Source of the DNA: Pontederia crassipes
Taxonomy: Eukaryota; Streptophyta; Magnoliopsida; Commelinales; Pontederiaceae
NCBI GenBank assembly: GCA_030549335.1
Contig: CM060195.1
Span: forward strand, 7,905,001 to 7,969,000
Direction of reading: 5' to 3'
Length of the DNA stretch: 64,000 bases
Part shown: piece by piece, positions 1 to 11,426 of the stretch
How positions within the stretch are numbered: position 1 is the stretch's first letter
Layout of the letters: the number at the start of each line of letters is the position of its first letter
Made by a program: the position numbers and the translations under genes
Notes under the pieces: model-generated
The model's input: only the letters and a program-made list of their open reading frames with translations
Told to the model about the DNA's origin: nothing
Database searches by the model: none

Positions 1-2330
1 TGATTGGGTAAAAATTATAATCATATTGTATTTAGGAATTTTAATTTGAATTGGGATCCAAAGGTAAGTTTAATGGATAATTGTCTCTTAATTAAGATGT
101 AACTACGAGTCTAAAAGTATTGCAGCAAATATTTTAATAATATTAATATTTAACTTCAAGAATTAATAGATATTGATATTTACTTATTTAATTATTTTTT
201 AAAAAAAGGTTTAATTAGATATGAAATATGATTTAAAATAATAAATAAAATACAAATCTGAATTGAATTAAATTAATAGATTAAACCAAAATTTAATTGT
301 TTATATTGAAGTTTAATTTTATTGGGATAAGATTTTAAATTATTAAATCAGATTTTAAATAAGACTTTTCATTAGAGTTGAATTAGGGGGAGAAAGCCCC
401 TATAAATACAACCCATAGATGGTTTGTCCTACCATCCCCACTGAAATATTCTTCTCGTTCCTTTTGAAGTCTTCTCGTTCCTCTTTATTGTCTGTTGTGC
501 TCTACTCCAGTGGCAACGAGCAAGGCGAAGCACAACATATGCCATCGTGTGAGGCCAAGGTGCGAATGACAAGGTTTGACAAGTGTGACCTTTGTCTCTT
601 GCAGGTGCGAATCTAGAGGACCAAGGCTCAATGCCTTCGATGGACATCACATGTCTTCATCAATTGTCAAAGGACCTCAAGGTGTGAAACATCGATTGTA
701 AAGTTATGAAGTTTGTCACAACAATCACATGATGATTCGACGATTAGGCAATATTAGGCCACGATATCAACAAGTCAATGTACGTGGATTCATATTAGTT
801 ACATGGCGCAAATGATTTGCAATCAACTAGATTCTTATTCATTGGTAATACTACCGACAATGATTATGACTCATGACTAGGAAATTCTTGGAGCTACTTT
901 TGTGGTCACAGGCCATTGAAATGGAAAAAAAAAGAAAAAGAGAAAAGTTTTGACTGTGACATTTGTGGCACATAGACATGGGAACCGCAAAAATATGGGC
1001 TGCTACTTATTGATGTCTCAATCTCTTTTTATGAAAGTTAACGCTAGTATTTTGTTTTTTTCCGACCAACACTTTTGACTTAGTAAAAAATGGTCCATTT
1101 CATGGTCAACATGAATCATATTGTTTACAACATGAACCAAGAATATGAATTAGATTTCGTGATCATATGAGTAGTCACGAGTTGGTGATCAAAGTGGACC
1201 ATGTTGAGCCATCGCGAATTGTGTTTGAATAAGACAAAAATATATTTTTGCATATTGAATTATTATGGTTAGAGATATCATATGTTTTGATATGAGTGAG
1301 CTTATGGTTGATAAATTGATATATGATTGTATTGATGATTGAATTATTTATATGACATCAATTCGCCACAAATTATTTATTATTAAATTGTCATTGATTA
1401 TTAGCCATCGAGAATTGAATTATGATAATTGATGAGAATTGAGTATGTATAATTGGTTTGTTGTTTAATTGACTATTATGGTCCAAATTGGCACGTAAAC
1501 CTCTAGCGAAAATTATGGTTGTATTGTGTATGACCTCATCCTCCATCATACACGAATCTATTGAATTGAATTGAATTATTTTTGTTATGAATTGATCTCC
1601 CATTGGCCTACATGTAAGTGGCATGGTATTCCATTAATAAACGAGAGCTCTTAGATTGCACCCAAAATGATTGATGGATAACTTTAAAAATTAAATTGAT
1701 AATTGAATTGTTATGCACTAGTGGTTGATGGACAATTGACTTACGCATAATGGTTGATGGATAATTGAATTGTGTTATCGTGACTGATGGATAAATTACA
1801 ACATTTTGTGCTTGATGGATAAATTGATACTTGTTAATGAAATTAATAATTATTAAATAGGGTCTTTAGAGATCTTGATCAATTGATTAGTGATTCAATA
1901 TAATTGATATCAAATTGATAATTGTCAATGAAATTAAAATAGAAATGATAATTGATTTTAATTGTTAATTGATACAAATTGATCTATTATTTATTGCTTG
2001 AATTAACATTGTGATTATTGTATTGCCTTCTCAATTGATCTATCATGAAATATCTTATTTCTTTTATTAAGCACATTGATTATATTTTAGACCTTATAAT
2101 TTATACTCATGAGTGTCTCCTAGTACCTTGATCCATGCACGAAAGTGATTATGATGGCAAGCAGGATGGTTGTGGCTCATCTAGTGATTTACATGCATAT
2201 GGATATGTAGACTGATATAGGTCTATTGTCATATAATTATAAGCTCATAATCCACAAGTAATTTGATATAGTATAAATTGCTTCTATTTTTGTGAATCTT
2301 ACTATGATTGATTTTTTTTTTGTTGATGTA
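1..2330. repeat. Diverged direct repeat, copy A (cut by window start)
   Basis: This AT-rich stretch is homologous along its length to 2420-5270. Shared landmarks in the same order include an aattataat...gtatttatgg segment near the start, a CCTATAAATA promoter-like box (about 399-409 here, 2824-2834 in copy B), a paragraph ending in tttgaataaga, and a set of gttgatggataattga sub-repeats (about 1710-1830). The TATA-type box followed by a short GC-richer leader resembles the U3/R part of an LTR, but no primer site, polypurine tract or polymerase was seen. The short open frames here (for example 419-616) have no family features and are probably chance. Confidence 0.55.
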
Positions 2331-2419
2331 AGACAATATTTTGATTGGTCAAGTTAAAGAAATAGTCAAGTAATAGAATTTAATAACGTGAGACAACCTT
2401 CTAGACAAACAAGGCTACT

Positions 2420-5270
2420 CAATAACTATGAGTGTAGAATTATAATTAGATTGTATTTATGGATTTCAATTTGAGTTGCGGTTCAAAGGTAAGTTTAATT
2501 AATAAATGACTTCCAACTAAGATAAGATTAGGAATTTTGATCCTAAAGATACTTTAGCAAATATTTTAATAATATTTAATTTTGAAAGTTAATATACATA
2601 TATGAATATTAGTTATTTAATTAATTCGAAATTATATTTAATTTGATAAAAAATATGGATTTAAAATAATAGATAAATTAGAATTTTGAATTGGATTGAA
2701 CTAACTAGAATTTAATTGGTTAGATTGAAGTTTAATTTGATTGAGATAAGATTTGAAATGATTAAATCAGATTTTAGAAAAAAAATTTAATTCAATGTAG
2801 GGGGTGGGGGTGAGGGTGGAGATCCTATAAATAGGACCCATAGATCGTTTGTTATCCCATCTCTAGCGAAGTCTTCTTCTCATTCCTTTCTATCACATAC
2901 GTTGTCCTCTCATCCAATGGCAATGAGTATGGCGAAGTGCATGGTTCGACATTGCCTGAGGGCAAGGCATGACAAGTGCAACATTCATTTTCTCGCGGGC
3001 GCAACATCCAAAGGAGACACCAAGGGTGACACCTTTAGCAGACTACACGCGACTTCATCATTTGAGAAAGGGCATCAAAGCACAAATAATCAATTAGAAA
3101 GTCGTGCCAAGCACACATCAATCCAATAATCAAGTTATGACATCAACAGGTTAATCACAAGAAATACATGTACGTAAGGGGGATTTGGTAATACATTTAA
3201 AAATTACATGGCACAGATGATTTATAACAAACAAGATTCCAAGCGAGTGGTAATAGTCCCAATCGTGATTATGAGAAGAGACGAGGATTTGTGGGAGGGA
3301 TGGTCACGACAATCGAAATGGAAAAAGAAAAGAAAAAAAAGAGAAAATATTTGAATGCAACATTTGTTGTACACAAACATAGAAGTCATGAAAAATGGGC
3401 TGCTATTTGTGGATGTTATGGCCTCTAGTTATGAAAGTCGCAGTCAAGCTTTTATATTTACTCACCAACACTTTTGACTCAGTAAAAAATAGTGCATTTT
3501 ATGGTCAACAAGAACCGTTGTCTACAAGGGGAACTGAGTCCACGTTGTAGATTTTGTGGTCATGAGAGCAGTTGCAGCAGTTAACACGGATCATGTTAGG
3601 CCAACAGAGATCGTATTTGAATAAGATAATCATTCTCAATTAGTATGTGATATTGTCCATTTTGGGCCTTGACCTCAATGTAACATTTTCGACCAACACG
3701 TGATATTGTCTGTTCTTAGTCTTGGCCCGCTCAATTTTATCAAAATGCATCATACCTAAGGTCATGTTTTGATATGTGCCTAGCATCTATCCCATGACTT
3801 ATACATGTTGGATTAATCCAAACAGGCCTCGTGCATCCTTCCCTCTTTTGGGGACTCAATGTCATGATCGCACCCTACTATGCACAGATGCTCATGCGAA
3901 GTGGCTCTGAAATCATATGTAATATTCTCGATCAACGCCTGATATTATTTTCTTTGCACCTTGGCCTACATGATATGCCACACCTAGTCATCATATATAC
4001 CCAATATGACTTATTCATGTGAGACTAATTCAATGCATGCATTTTGCATAAAAAAAATATTTTTACATATTAAATTTTTATTGATTATTATGGTATGAGA
4101 TAGCATCATTGTTTTGATATGAGTAATATTATGGTTGATTTATTTATTTTATTAATTGAATTATTATTATTGATTATTATGATAATAATTTGTCACAAAT
4201 TATTTATTGTTAAATTAACATTGATTAATTGGTATTGAGGAATTGGTAATTGAAATATGATCATTAACAAGAATTGCTTATGGATAATTGGTTTGTTACT
4301 TACTTGAATATCATGATCTAAATTGATAAAAATAAAGATAGACATTATTAGTAAAAAAGATAAGATGTGAAAATTGTTAGGACAAAGTCCACTTATTGTC
4401 CCAGGCACTCTTTTGGTTGATAGATAATTGCATTTAATATGGCAAATAGCGTAACTATGGGATTGACACATCAGCCACTAGCAGAAACTATGATTCTCCT
4501 ATGTATGGTCACTCACTCTCCACCGTACACTAATATATTGAATTGAATTGACTTGACCCTATTGTAGATTGATCTCTCACTGGCAGAAGTGGCATAATAT
4601 TCCCTTAATTAATGAAAGCTCTTAGATTGTGCCCCAAAAAGTTGATGGGTATATAACATTGAGTTGTACCTTAGTGGTTGATAGATAACTGAATCATGTT
4701 TTAGTGGTTGATGGATAGTTAAATTGTGTCCTAGTGATAATTATTAATATAATTGATAGTTATTAAGTAGGGATTTCATTTAATTGATATCAAATTAATA
4801 ATTGTCAACAAAATTAAAATAGAATTAATAATTTAGCATAGATATTACTAATTGAAAATTGATCAAACTATAGATAATTGAAATGCTAATTTTTAATTGA
4901 TATAGATTGATCTATTATTTATTGCTTGAATAAATATCGTTAAATTATCATATTGGTCATTGATTATTATATTGCTTGCTTAATTGATTTCTCATGATAA
5001 TTGAACATATTGATTATATTTTATACTTTATGTACTGAGTCTTTTATACTCATATATATTTTTTATATCTCTATCCATTTAGGATAGTATATTGCGATGA
5101 TGAGTTAATTGATGATGGTTGACATGCACATGGATATGAACATTTGATAAGGATCTATTCCATATATTTATAAACACATAACATATAAGCCATTGGATGC
5201 CATATAAACTAATTTCGTTATTGTAAAATTTATTATAATTGAGTCATAAGCTCATCATTTGACTTAAAAC
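2420..5270. repeat. Diverged direct repeat, copy B
   Basis: Second copy of the 1-2330 repeat in the same orientation. It contains the promoter-like CCTATAAATA at about 2824-2834 and sub-repeats at about 4640-4740. Compared with copy A it carries about 420 extra bases at roughly 3629-4050, between the tttgaataaga landmark and an A-rich tract that is continuous in copy A. The pair could be LTRs of an element that lost its interior, or a tandem duplication; the sequence does not decide. No convincing coding region. Confidence 0.55.
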
Positions 5271-5367
5271 TAAACCCACCAAATTGGTGATTTTGGAGGA
5301 GTTAATAATGATTCCCACTTTATTATTATTCATTCTCAATAAATTTTTTTTTCTTCTTAAGAATAAT

Positions 5368-6707
5368 TGATGCATGTAGAAATGATAGTAAGCGCACTAG
5401 TCGTTCAAGTAATAAAGTGAATGAGTAGAGTTATCGTTCCCACGAGGACGGTTAATAACTTAGATTTTATTTTAACCTTGTTAATTGAGAAATTAAGAAA
5501 ATATATGATTTGAGAGGTGAATAAAAAGAAAATAATAAAAGTAAAGAAAATGATCACCTGGAGAAATAATGATTTGATGATTAAGGCATCTAATTATCAC
5601 CACTAAAATATAATGAATTTTTTCAACTTAGAATTAGTTGAATCAATAACAAAGTGAATTCTCAAATTTAGTTAACCAATGTTTCAGGCTTTAACTACTA
5701 TCTTATGAATAATTAGAATAAATCAATCCTTTCGATTTTTAATTTACTTAATTAAATAATAAGATGCATTCAATGGGAATTAATATTAAGAGCTTTCTCA
5801 AGTCACCTTAATAATTTCACAGATTAGGTCTCTTTCGATTTCCCTAATTGTGGCATGCAATAAATAAGATCGATCCTAGAAAATATTATGAAAATAATCA
5901 CTTCTTCTCAGAGAGCAATCAAATCATAAATCATGGAATCGAAGGAAAGCATTAAACATGAAATTGCAATGCTATTAAAGATTCAAACTAAATTAATATC
6001 AAGAAGAATCCAATACATAAATAGGGTTCAACTAGGATGACCCTAATGAAAGAATAAATTTGAGAATAATAATATCAAATCTAATGAAAAAAGATTGGGA
6101 AAAGAAAATAAAAACTCTAGCATAGGCTAAGCGCGTCCTCTCTCGAGTTTCCGGCAGAGCTTCGTTATTGATCTCGATCTTCTCCTCTTTGTAGGCTTTA
6201 AATCTATGCTCCAGGGATGCTTTTTCAAGCCCTCTTCTGCCTCCTTTTATAGGTTTTCTCGCCCCCCAAGAAAAGAAATTGAAAATATATCCAAAAAATG
6301 GATAAAAACGCTTATAAACGGCCTAACAGACCGCCGTCACGGCCGTGAAAGGCTCCGGCATGGCCGTGACAGAAGGCTGAAAGACTGAAAAATACTTAAC
6401 CATTTTTTTTGTGCTGAAAATTGTCTGTCACGGCTGTGACAGTAACTTAGCCTGATTTTTGCTTGAAATCTCCTCCTGTCATGACCATGACAAGAACTGT
6501 CACGGCCGTGACAGTCTTCTGAACTGTTTTAGGTCTTTTCTTCGATGTTTTCTCATATCCTGCCATGAATAATTTCCAGATTTAGGTAGAAATCAAATAT
6601 AAATGAAATTATATGAAAACAAATCAAAATCCTTCTTTTCTAAACATAAAAACATTCTAAAGTGTTAATCAAATGACTCAAAATAATGCATGATTTTCCG
6701 TGCATCA
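5368..6707 (-). repeat. 3' LTR of the gag-only element
   Basis: About 1340 bp, TGATG...GCATCA. It is roughly 95 percent identical by eye to the LTR at 9129-10469, so the insertion is fairly young. It carries a cluster of palindromes of the GTCACGGCCGTGAC type at about 6328-6520, several with C-to-T or G-to-A changes at CpG. Confidence 0.92.
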
Positions 6708-8148
6708 AATACCCCCAAGCTTAATATTTTTCTTGTCCTCAAACAAATTTCAAATAAAGCACAGGGCTCCATCACAAAATCAATACTTTTCTCACATTGT
6801 TCTTTTACACGACCATCACTAGAGTATCTATTCTCAACCAATACCCAGCCTTGCAGAATTCTTAGCATTTAAACATGTCTTTCCTGCATATTTATAAATA
6901 ATATTAGTCAATCTCATAATAGTATCAATATTGAACCACAAGTCTTTAAGGAGCTTATTTTCATACTATTATCATTTCATATTTCAGTATTAAGATTTTT
7001 TCACTTTAAGAATTTAGTAATCATCCATATTGCACAAAGTGGTCCATGTAACGGGCTTTCGACCGACGGATCCCAGAGCAGATGCCCTTAGGTCGCTAGG
7101 CAAGAATCCTCTACGGATCTAATTACCCAGACACACAAAGGTTGCAGAGGATACTTTATACTTTTCACTTAACTGTTGGAGCTCAACTAGCTCTCTTTTC
7201 ATTTTCATTTTAACATTAAAATTAATTAGCATAATTATAAGCTCCAAAAAGACTTAATGCTTTCAATAAAGATGCAATTATAATCAAGACTAACATCATA
7301 GTAAATAATAGAAAAATTCATCATTTAAAAGCTAGTCCTTCTACTTAGCAACAAACTCAATCCAAATCCCAATACTCTAGTGATACCCAGTAAAAAGAAA
7401 TAGTGATTGAATTTCATAGATTAAGCGATGTTCTGAAAATAAACTTAAAAGACAATAAAATAATAAACAAGAAGAAATAAGATGACACAAATTTTTTTTA
7501 AAATTTTCATAATTAGATGCATGGCAAACAAAAGATGATTGATTCAAAATGTTCAAAATAGACATGCCATGCAAATGAAAAATGAATTAAGTCCCTCCCC
7601 CAAGCTTGAATCAGACACTGCATAGTGTTAGGCCCGTGCATATGAAAACTACGAAATAATAATAATAATATGCAAAAAGAATAGAGACAACCTGATGATT
7701 TCTAAGTTCTGCTGAGCAATTAAAAATATCTTGGTTGGATTGCTTGGGCAGCTCATAGGTTTCTTCACGCATGATTTGGACATCTGCATCTTCAGAACTG
7801 TCACGGCCTTGGCGCTCAATAAGATAGACTCGACCGTGAGAGATGTAGGCACGGCCGTGATCGTGACCTCCTGAAGCAATCTCAATCTACACAATTTTTA
7901 ATGTTAACTAATCTAAATTAAAGAATCCAATACTAATGTTAAACTAAAAATTAAGAGGACAAAAGTTTAAGAGTATAGTTATAAGTTATAGTCTTTAGCT
8001 TGACTTTTACCCTTTTGTTACCTCAAGTGTCTGGAAGGGATTCAAAGTGACCTTTTTTCATCTTACCTCTGATGTAATTCTCGAAGCATTGTTCCTCCAT
8101 TTTGAAAGAAGTGCCTGGCTCTTTTTGTGGAGCTTGATCCTTGGGCTT

Positions 8149-8967
8149 TCAATGCATTGAATTTTGTGATGTCTGAGATGATGATGGTGTGTTTCCTTCT
8201 ACCAATGAATGATTTGGAGGTACCATTGGGATGGTTGTTGGAGTTTCCGAAGACGGATTTCTTCTTCGCACTTGTCCATCTTCCATAATATATTCACTTG
8301 TCTCCTTAATCCTCCATTGAGTAGTCCATCTCTTCTGATAATAATTCTTCCTCAGTCGTCTTCTTTCTGGATTAAAATACTGCAAGTGACATGGGCATAT
8401 AATAGGTGTAGAGTTATTCCTAGTATTATCCCCCGAGGCATGAGCAATATGAGAAGTCAACTCCACTTTCTTCTCTAATTCTTGAAATTTCGCCTGCATA
8501 ATATCAAATTTAACATTAAAATTTGAGAATTGAGGAGGAGAAGGAGAATTAACTGGTTGTTGATCCTTCAACTGTGTCAATTGTGATTGTAAATTGTTAA
8601 TGAGTTGATCTTGTAGGATGAATATTTTCTCTATGACTCCAATCAATTGGCACAACTTTTCTTCGATGTTAGAATTTGACTCTGAGTGAGTGGTTGGACG
8701 AGCGTCATTTTTCATTTGGATCCTAACCTCCAATTGCTCTACTTGTCCCAACAACTTCATAAAGGCTCTTTCTTGAAGTTAAACTTTTTCTTCAGCCATT
8801 GTGATGAACTTTAACATCTTGGCTTCAATTGTAAAATTTTCTTGTACTACAAGAATGAGTGGGATACTACTATTAGCAAGTTGTGATATTTGTGCTTCAT
8901 GATCTTCAATCATCTTTCTTTGTGCTTCTAAATAGTAATCTCCCATAGTCTTTGGTTTTATTGTCAT
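8149..8967 (-). pseudogene. Gag-like coiled-coil ORF, one in-frame stop
   Basis: A frame of about 273 codons on the minus strand, beginning with ATG 138 nt inside the primer site and broken by a single in-frame TAA at 8779-8781. The predicted product is rich in Gln, Glu, Leu and Asn, with heptad-like stretches around LQDQLINNLQSQLTQL, followed by a basic, Arg-rich region and a Ser/Pro/Thr-rich tail. I do not see a zinc knuckle or the standard retrotransposon gag motif, so calling it gag rests on position (first ORF after the primer site) and on coiled-coil character. It may have been translated in the founder and lost through the stop. Whether the stop is shared across the family cannot be judged here. 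Confidence 0.6.
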
Positions 8968-9104
8968 TTAAAGATATTTTCTGGTCACAGAAGATAAAGA
9001 GATATGAAAGTATGCGAACTAAAAAGAATCTGTGTGGAATTTAACAAAAAAAATAAAGGCTCTCAAATAACAAGTAAAATAAAAATAAAAGTTACTAAAC
9101 ACCG

Positions 9105-9122
9105 TCCCCGGCAACGGCGCCA
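9105..9122 (-). promoter_or_regulatory. Primer binding site, tRNA-Asp type
   Basis: On the minus strand these 18 bases read TGGCGCCGTTGCCGGGGA, complementary to the 3' end of plant tRNA-Asp including CCA. The site starts six bases inside the LTR end. This primer is typical of Athila/Tat-type Ty3/gypsy elements. Confidence 0.9.
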
Positions 9123-9128
9123 AAAACT

Positions 9129-10469
9129 TGATGTGTGTAGAATTGATAGCAAGTGCACTAGTCGCTCAAGTAATAAAGTGAATGAGTAGAGTTATCGTTC
9201 CCACGAGGACGGTTAATAACTTAGATTTTATTTTAACCTTGTTAATTGAGAAATTAAGGAAATATATGATTTGAGAGGTGAATAAAAAGAAAATAATAAA
9301 AGTAAAGAAAATGATCACCTGGAGAAATAATGATTTGATGATTAAGGCATCTAATTATCACCACTAAAATGTAATAAATTTTCTCAACTTAGAATTAGTT
9401 GAATCAATAACAAAGTGAATTCCCAAATTTAGTTAATCAATATTTCAGGCTTTAACTACTATCTTATGAATAATTAGAATAAATCAATCCTTTCGATTTT
9501 TAATTTACTTAATTAAATCATAAGATGTATTCAATCGGAATTAATATTAAGGGCTTTTCTCAAGTCACCTTAATAACTTCACAGATTAGGTCTCTTTCGA
9601 TTTTCCTAATTGTGGCATGCAATAAATAAGATCGATATTAGAAACTGTTATGAAAATAATCACTTCTTCTCAGATAGCAATCAAATCATAAATCATGCAA
9701 TCAAAGGAAAGCATTAAATATGAAATTGCAATGCTATTAAAGATTCAAACTAAATTAATATCAAGAAGAATCCAATACATAAATAGGGTTCAACTAGAAT
9801 GGCCCTAATGAAAGAATAAATCTAAAAATAATAACATCAAATCTAATAAAAAAAGATTGGGCAAAGAAAATAAAAACTCTAGCATAGGCTAAGTGCGTCC
9901 TCTCTCGAGTTTCCGATAGAGCTTCGTTATTGATCTCGATCTTCTTCTCTTTGTAGGCTTCAAATCTATGCTCCAGGGATGCTTTTTCAAGCCATCTTCT
10001 GCCTCCTTTTATAAGTTTTCTCGCCCCCCAAGGAAAGAAACAAAAAATATATCAAAAAATGGATAAAAACGGCTTATAAATGGCCTAACAGATCGCCGTC
10101 ACGGCCGTGAAAGGCTCCGGCACGGCCGTGACAGAAGGTTGAAAGACTGAAAAATACTTAACCATTTTTTTTGTGCTGAAAATTGTCTATCACGGCCGTG
10201 ACAGTAACTTAGCCTGATTTTTGCTTGAAATCTCTTCCTGTCACGCTCATGACAAGAACTATCATGGTCGTGACAGTCTTCTGAGTTGTTTTAGGTCTTT
10301 TCTTCGACGTTTTCTCATATCCTGTCATGAATAATTTCCAGATTTAGGTAAAAATCAAATCTAAATAAAATTATATGAAAACAAATCAAAACTCTTCTTT
10401 TCTAAATATAAAAACATTCTAAAGTATTAATCAAATGACCCAAAATAATGCATAATTTTCCGTGCATCA
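9129..10469 (-). repeat. 5' LTR of the gag-only element
   Basis: About 1341 bp, directly adjoining the tRNA-Asp primer site, hence the 5' LTR in minus sense. It has the same palindrome cluster at about 10095-10282. The outer end is followed by the target duplication ATAAT. Confidence 0.92.
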
Positions 10470-10474
10470 ATAAT

Positions 10475-11280
10475 AAAGACATTTATCAAACTTAACATTC
10501 CCTAACCCATATAATATGATCCCATTTGGCTAATATAAAATAGCTGATAAGATGAAGTATTGATAAGTAGTTTAACGACTGAATTTGATTTTAAAAATAA
10601 GCAGTTACGTATTCAATAATAAAAAAATTATAAGTTATTATTTTAGTCAATTGATAAAAAAATACTTAAAATTATAATAGAGAAAATATGTGAAGAAGAG
10701 TTATGTATATTCTAAAGATAAAGTAGTGCATTTATTGATCAAATTGATTAGTTTTTTTTCACACAAAATAAATTGGAGTCTTCCAACTTATTTTTGTCTA
10801 ACTTATAAACAAGTAAAATAAATATTTATTAGCTATTATTTTCAGTTACTAAATATGAAAAAACTTTAAAACTACTTAGCGACCCTATATTTTATATCCA
10901 AGCAAAGAATGGATTAAGTTAATCAAACTCATCAAATCAATTTATATCTAAACATAATTTTTATAAACCTTCACCACACTCAACTTCCTAACCCACCCCT
11001 CATCATTAGAAACGCACCCTTAAGTCGTCCATTTTAAAATAGGAGTGATGCACCATTTTATTGCCACTTGAGTCATTGGGATTTTAAATTAACAGTTGCC
11101 CATTAATAAAATTATTCGTATAAGAAATTGCATCATTTTCATACTTACATTATTGATAAACAAAAAATATACTCATATACTATCACAATTGTACACTGTT
11201 GTTTTAAATGGCTACAGTCACGTTTGATCTGATATCAATAAAACAGTGGATGACATTATTTGCGAAAGTTGCCTACAATA
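10475..11280. other. Intergenic DNA, no gene seen
   Basis: AT-rich sequence between the retrotransposon and the RPS9M promoter. I see no open frame of note, no RNA gene and no clear repeat. Its right part presumably contributes to the RPS9M upstream region. Confidence 0.6.
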
Positions 11281-11284
11281 TGTC

Positions 11285-11387
11285 TGGGCTCTCTATTAGC
11301 CCATTTGATAAAAACACAAATAGATGATTACTTATATGGTCTACAGCCCATGTGCAATAAGCGAAAACCCCTCATGTAAAAAACCCT
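11285..11387 (+). promoter_or_regulatory. Site II elements and telo-box upstream of RPS9M
   Basis: Three site II-type hexamers (TGGGCY or its complement) occur at 11285-11290, 11298-11303 and 11345-11350. A telo-box-like AAACCCT lies at 11381-11387, 40 bases before the start codon. Site II elements (bound by TCP factors) combined with telo-boxes are known from plant promoters of ribosomal and mitochondrial-biogenesis genes, which fits the downstream gene. There is no clear TATA box. Confidence 0.6.
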
Positions 11388-11426
11388 GACGGCCTTCACC
11401 TAATTCCACCCGACTCCCTCTCCAAG

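Larger units (their letters stand above)
5368..10469 (-). mobile_element. Complete gag-only (non-autonomous) LTR retrotransposon
   Basis: Two direct LTRs (5368-6707 and 9129-10469, about 1.34 kb each) enclose a 2.4 kb interior. On the + strand each LTR begins TGATG and ends GCATCA. The element is flanked by a perfect 5-bp duplication, ATAAT, at 5363-5367 and 10470-10474. The primer binding site at 9105-9122 matches the 3' end of tRNA-Asp over 18 bases, which fixes the sense strand as minus. A polypurine tract (minus strand AAGCTTGGGGGT) sits at about 6710-6720 against the other LTR. The only sizeable open frame is a coiled-coil gag-like one at 8149-8967; no protease, RT, RNase H or integrase is present. 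It would depend on enzymes from an autonomous relative. Athila-type elements use the same primer, so that group is the likely helper (inference). Confidence 0.93.

Noticed and set aside
419-616. 65-codon open frame near a TATA-like box
   Set aside because: Not conserved in copy B of the same repeat (2830-3129), whose frame differs.
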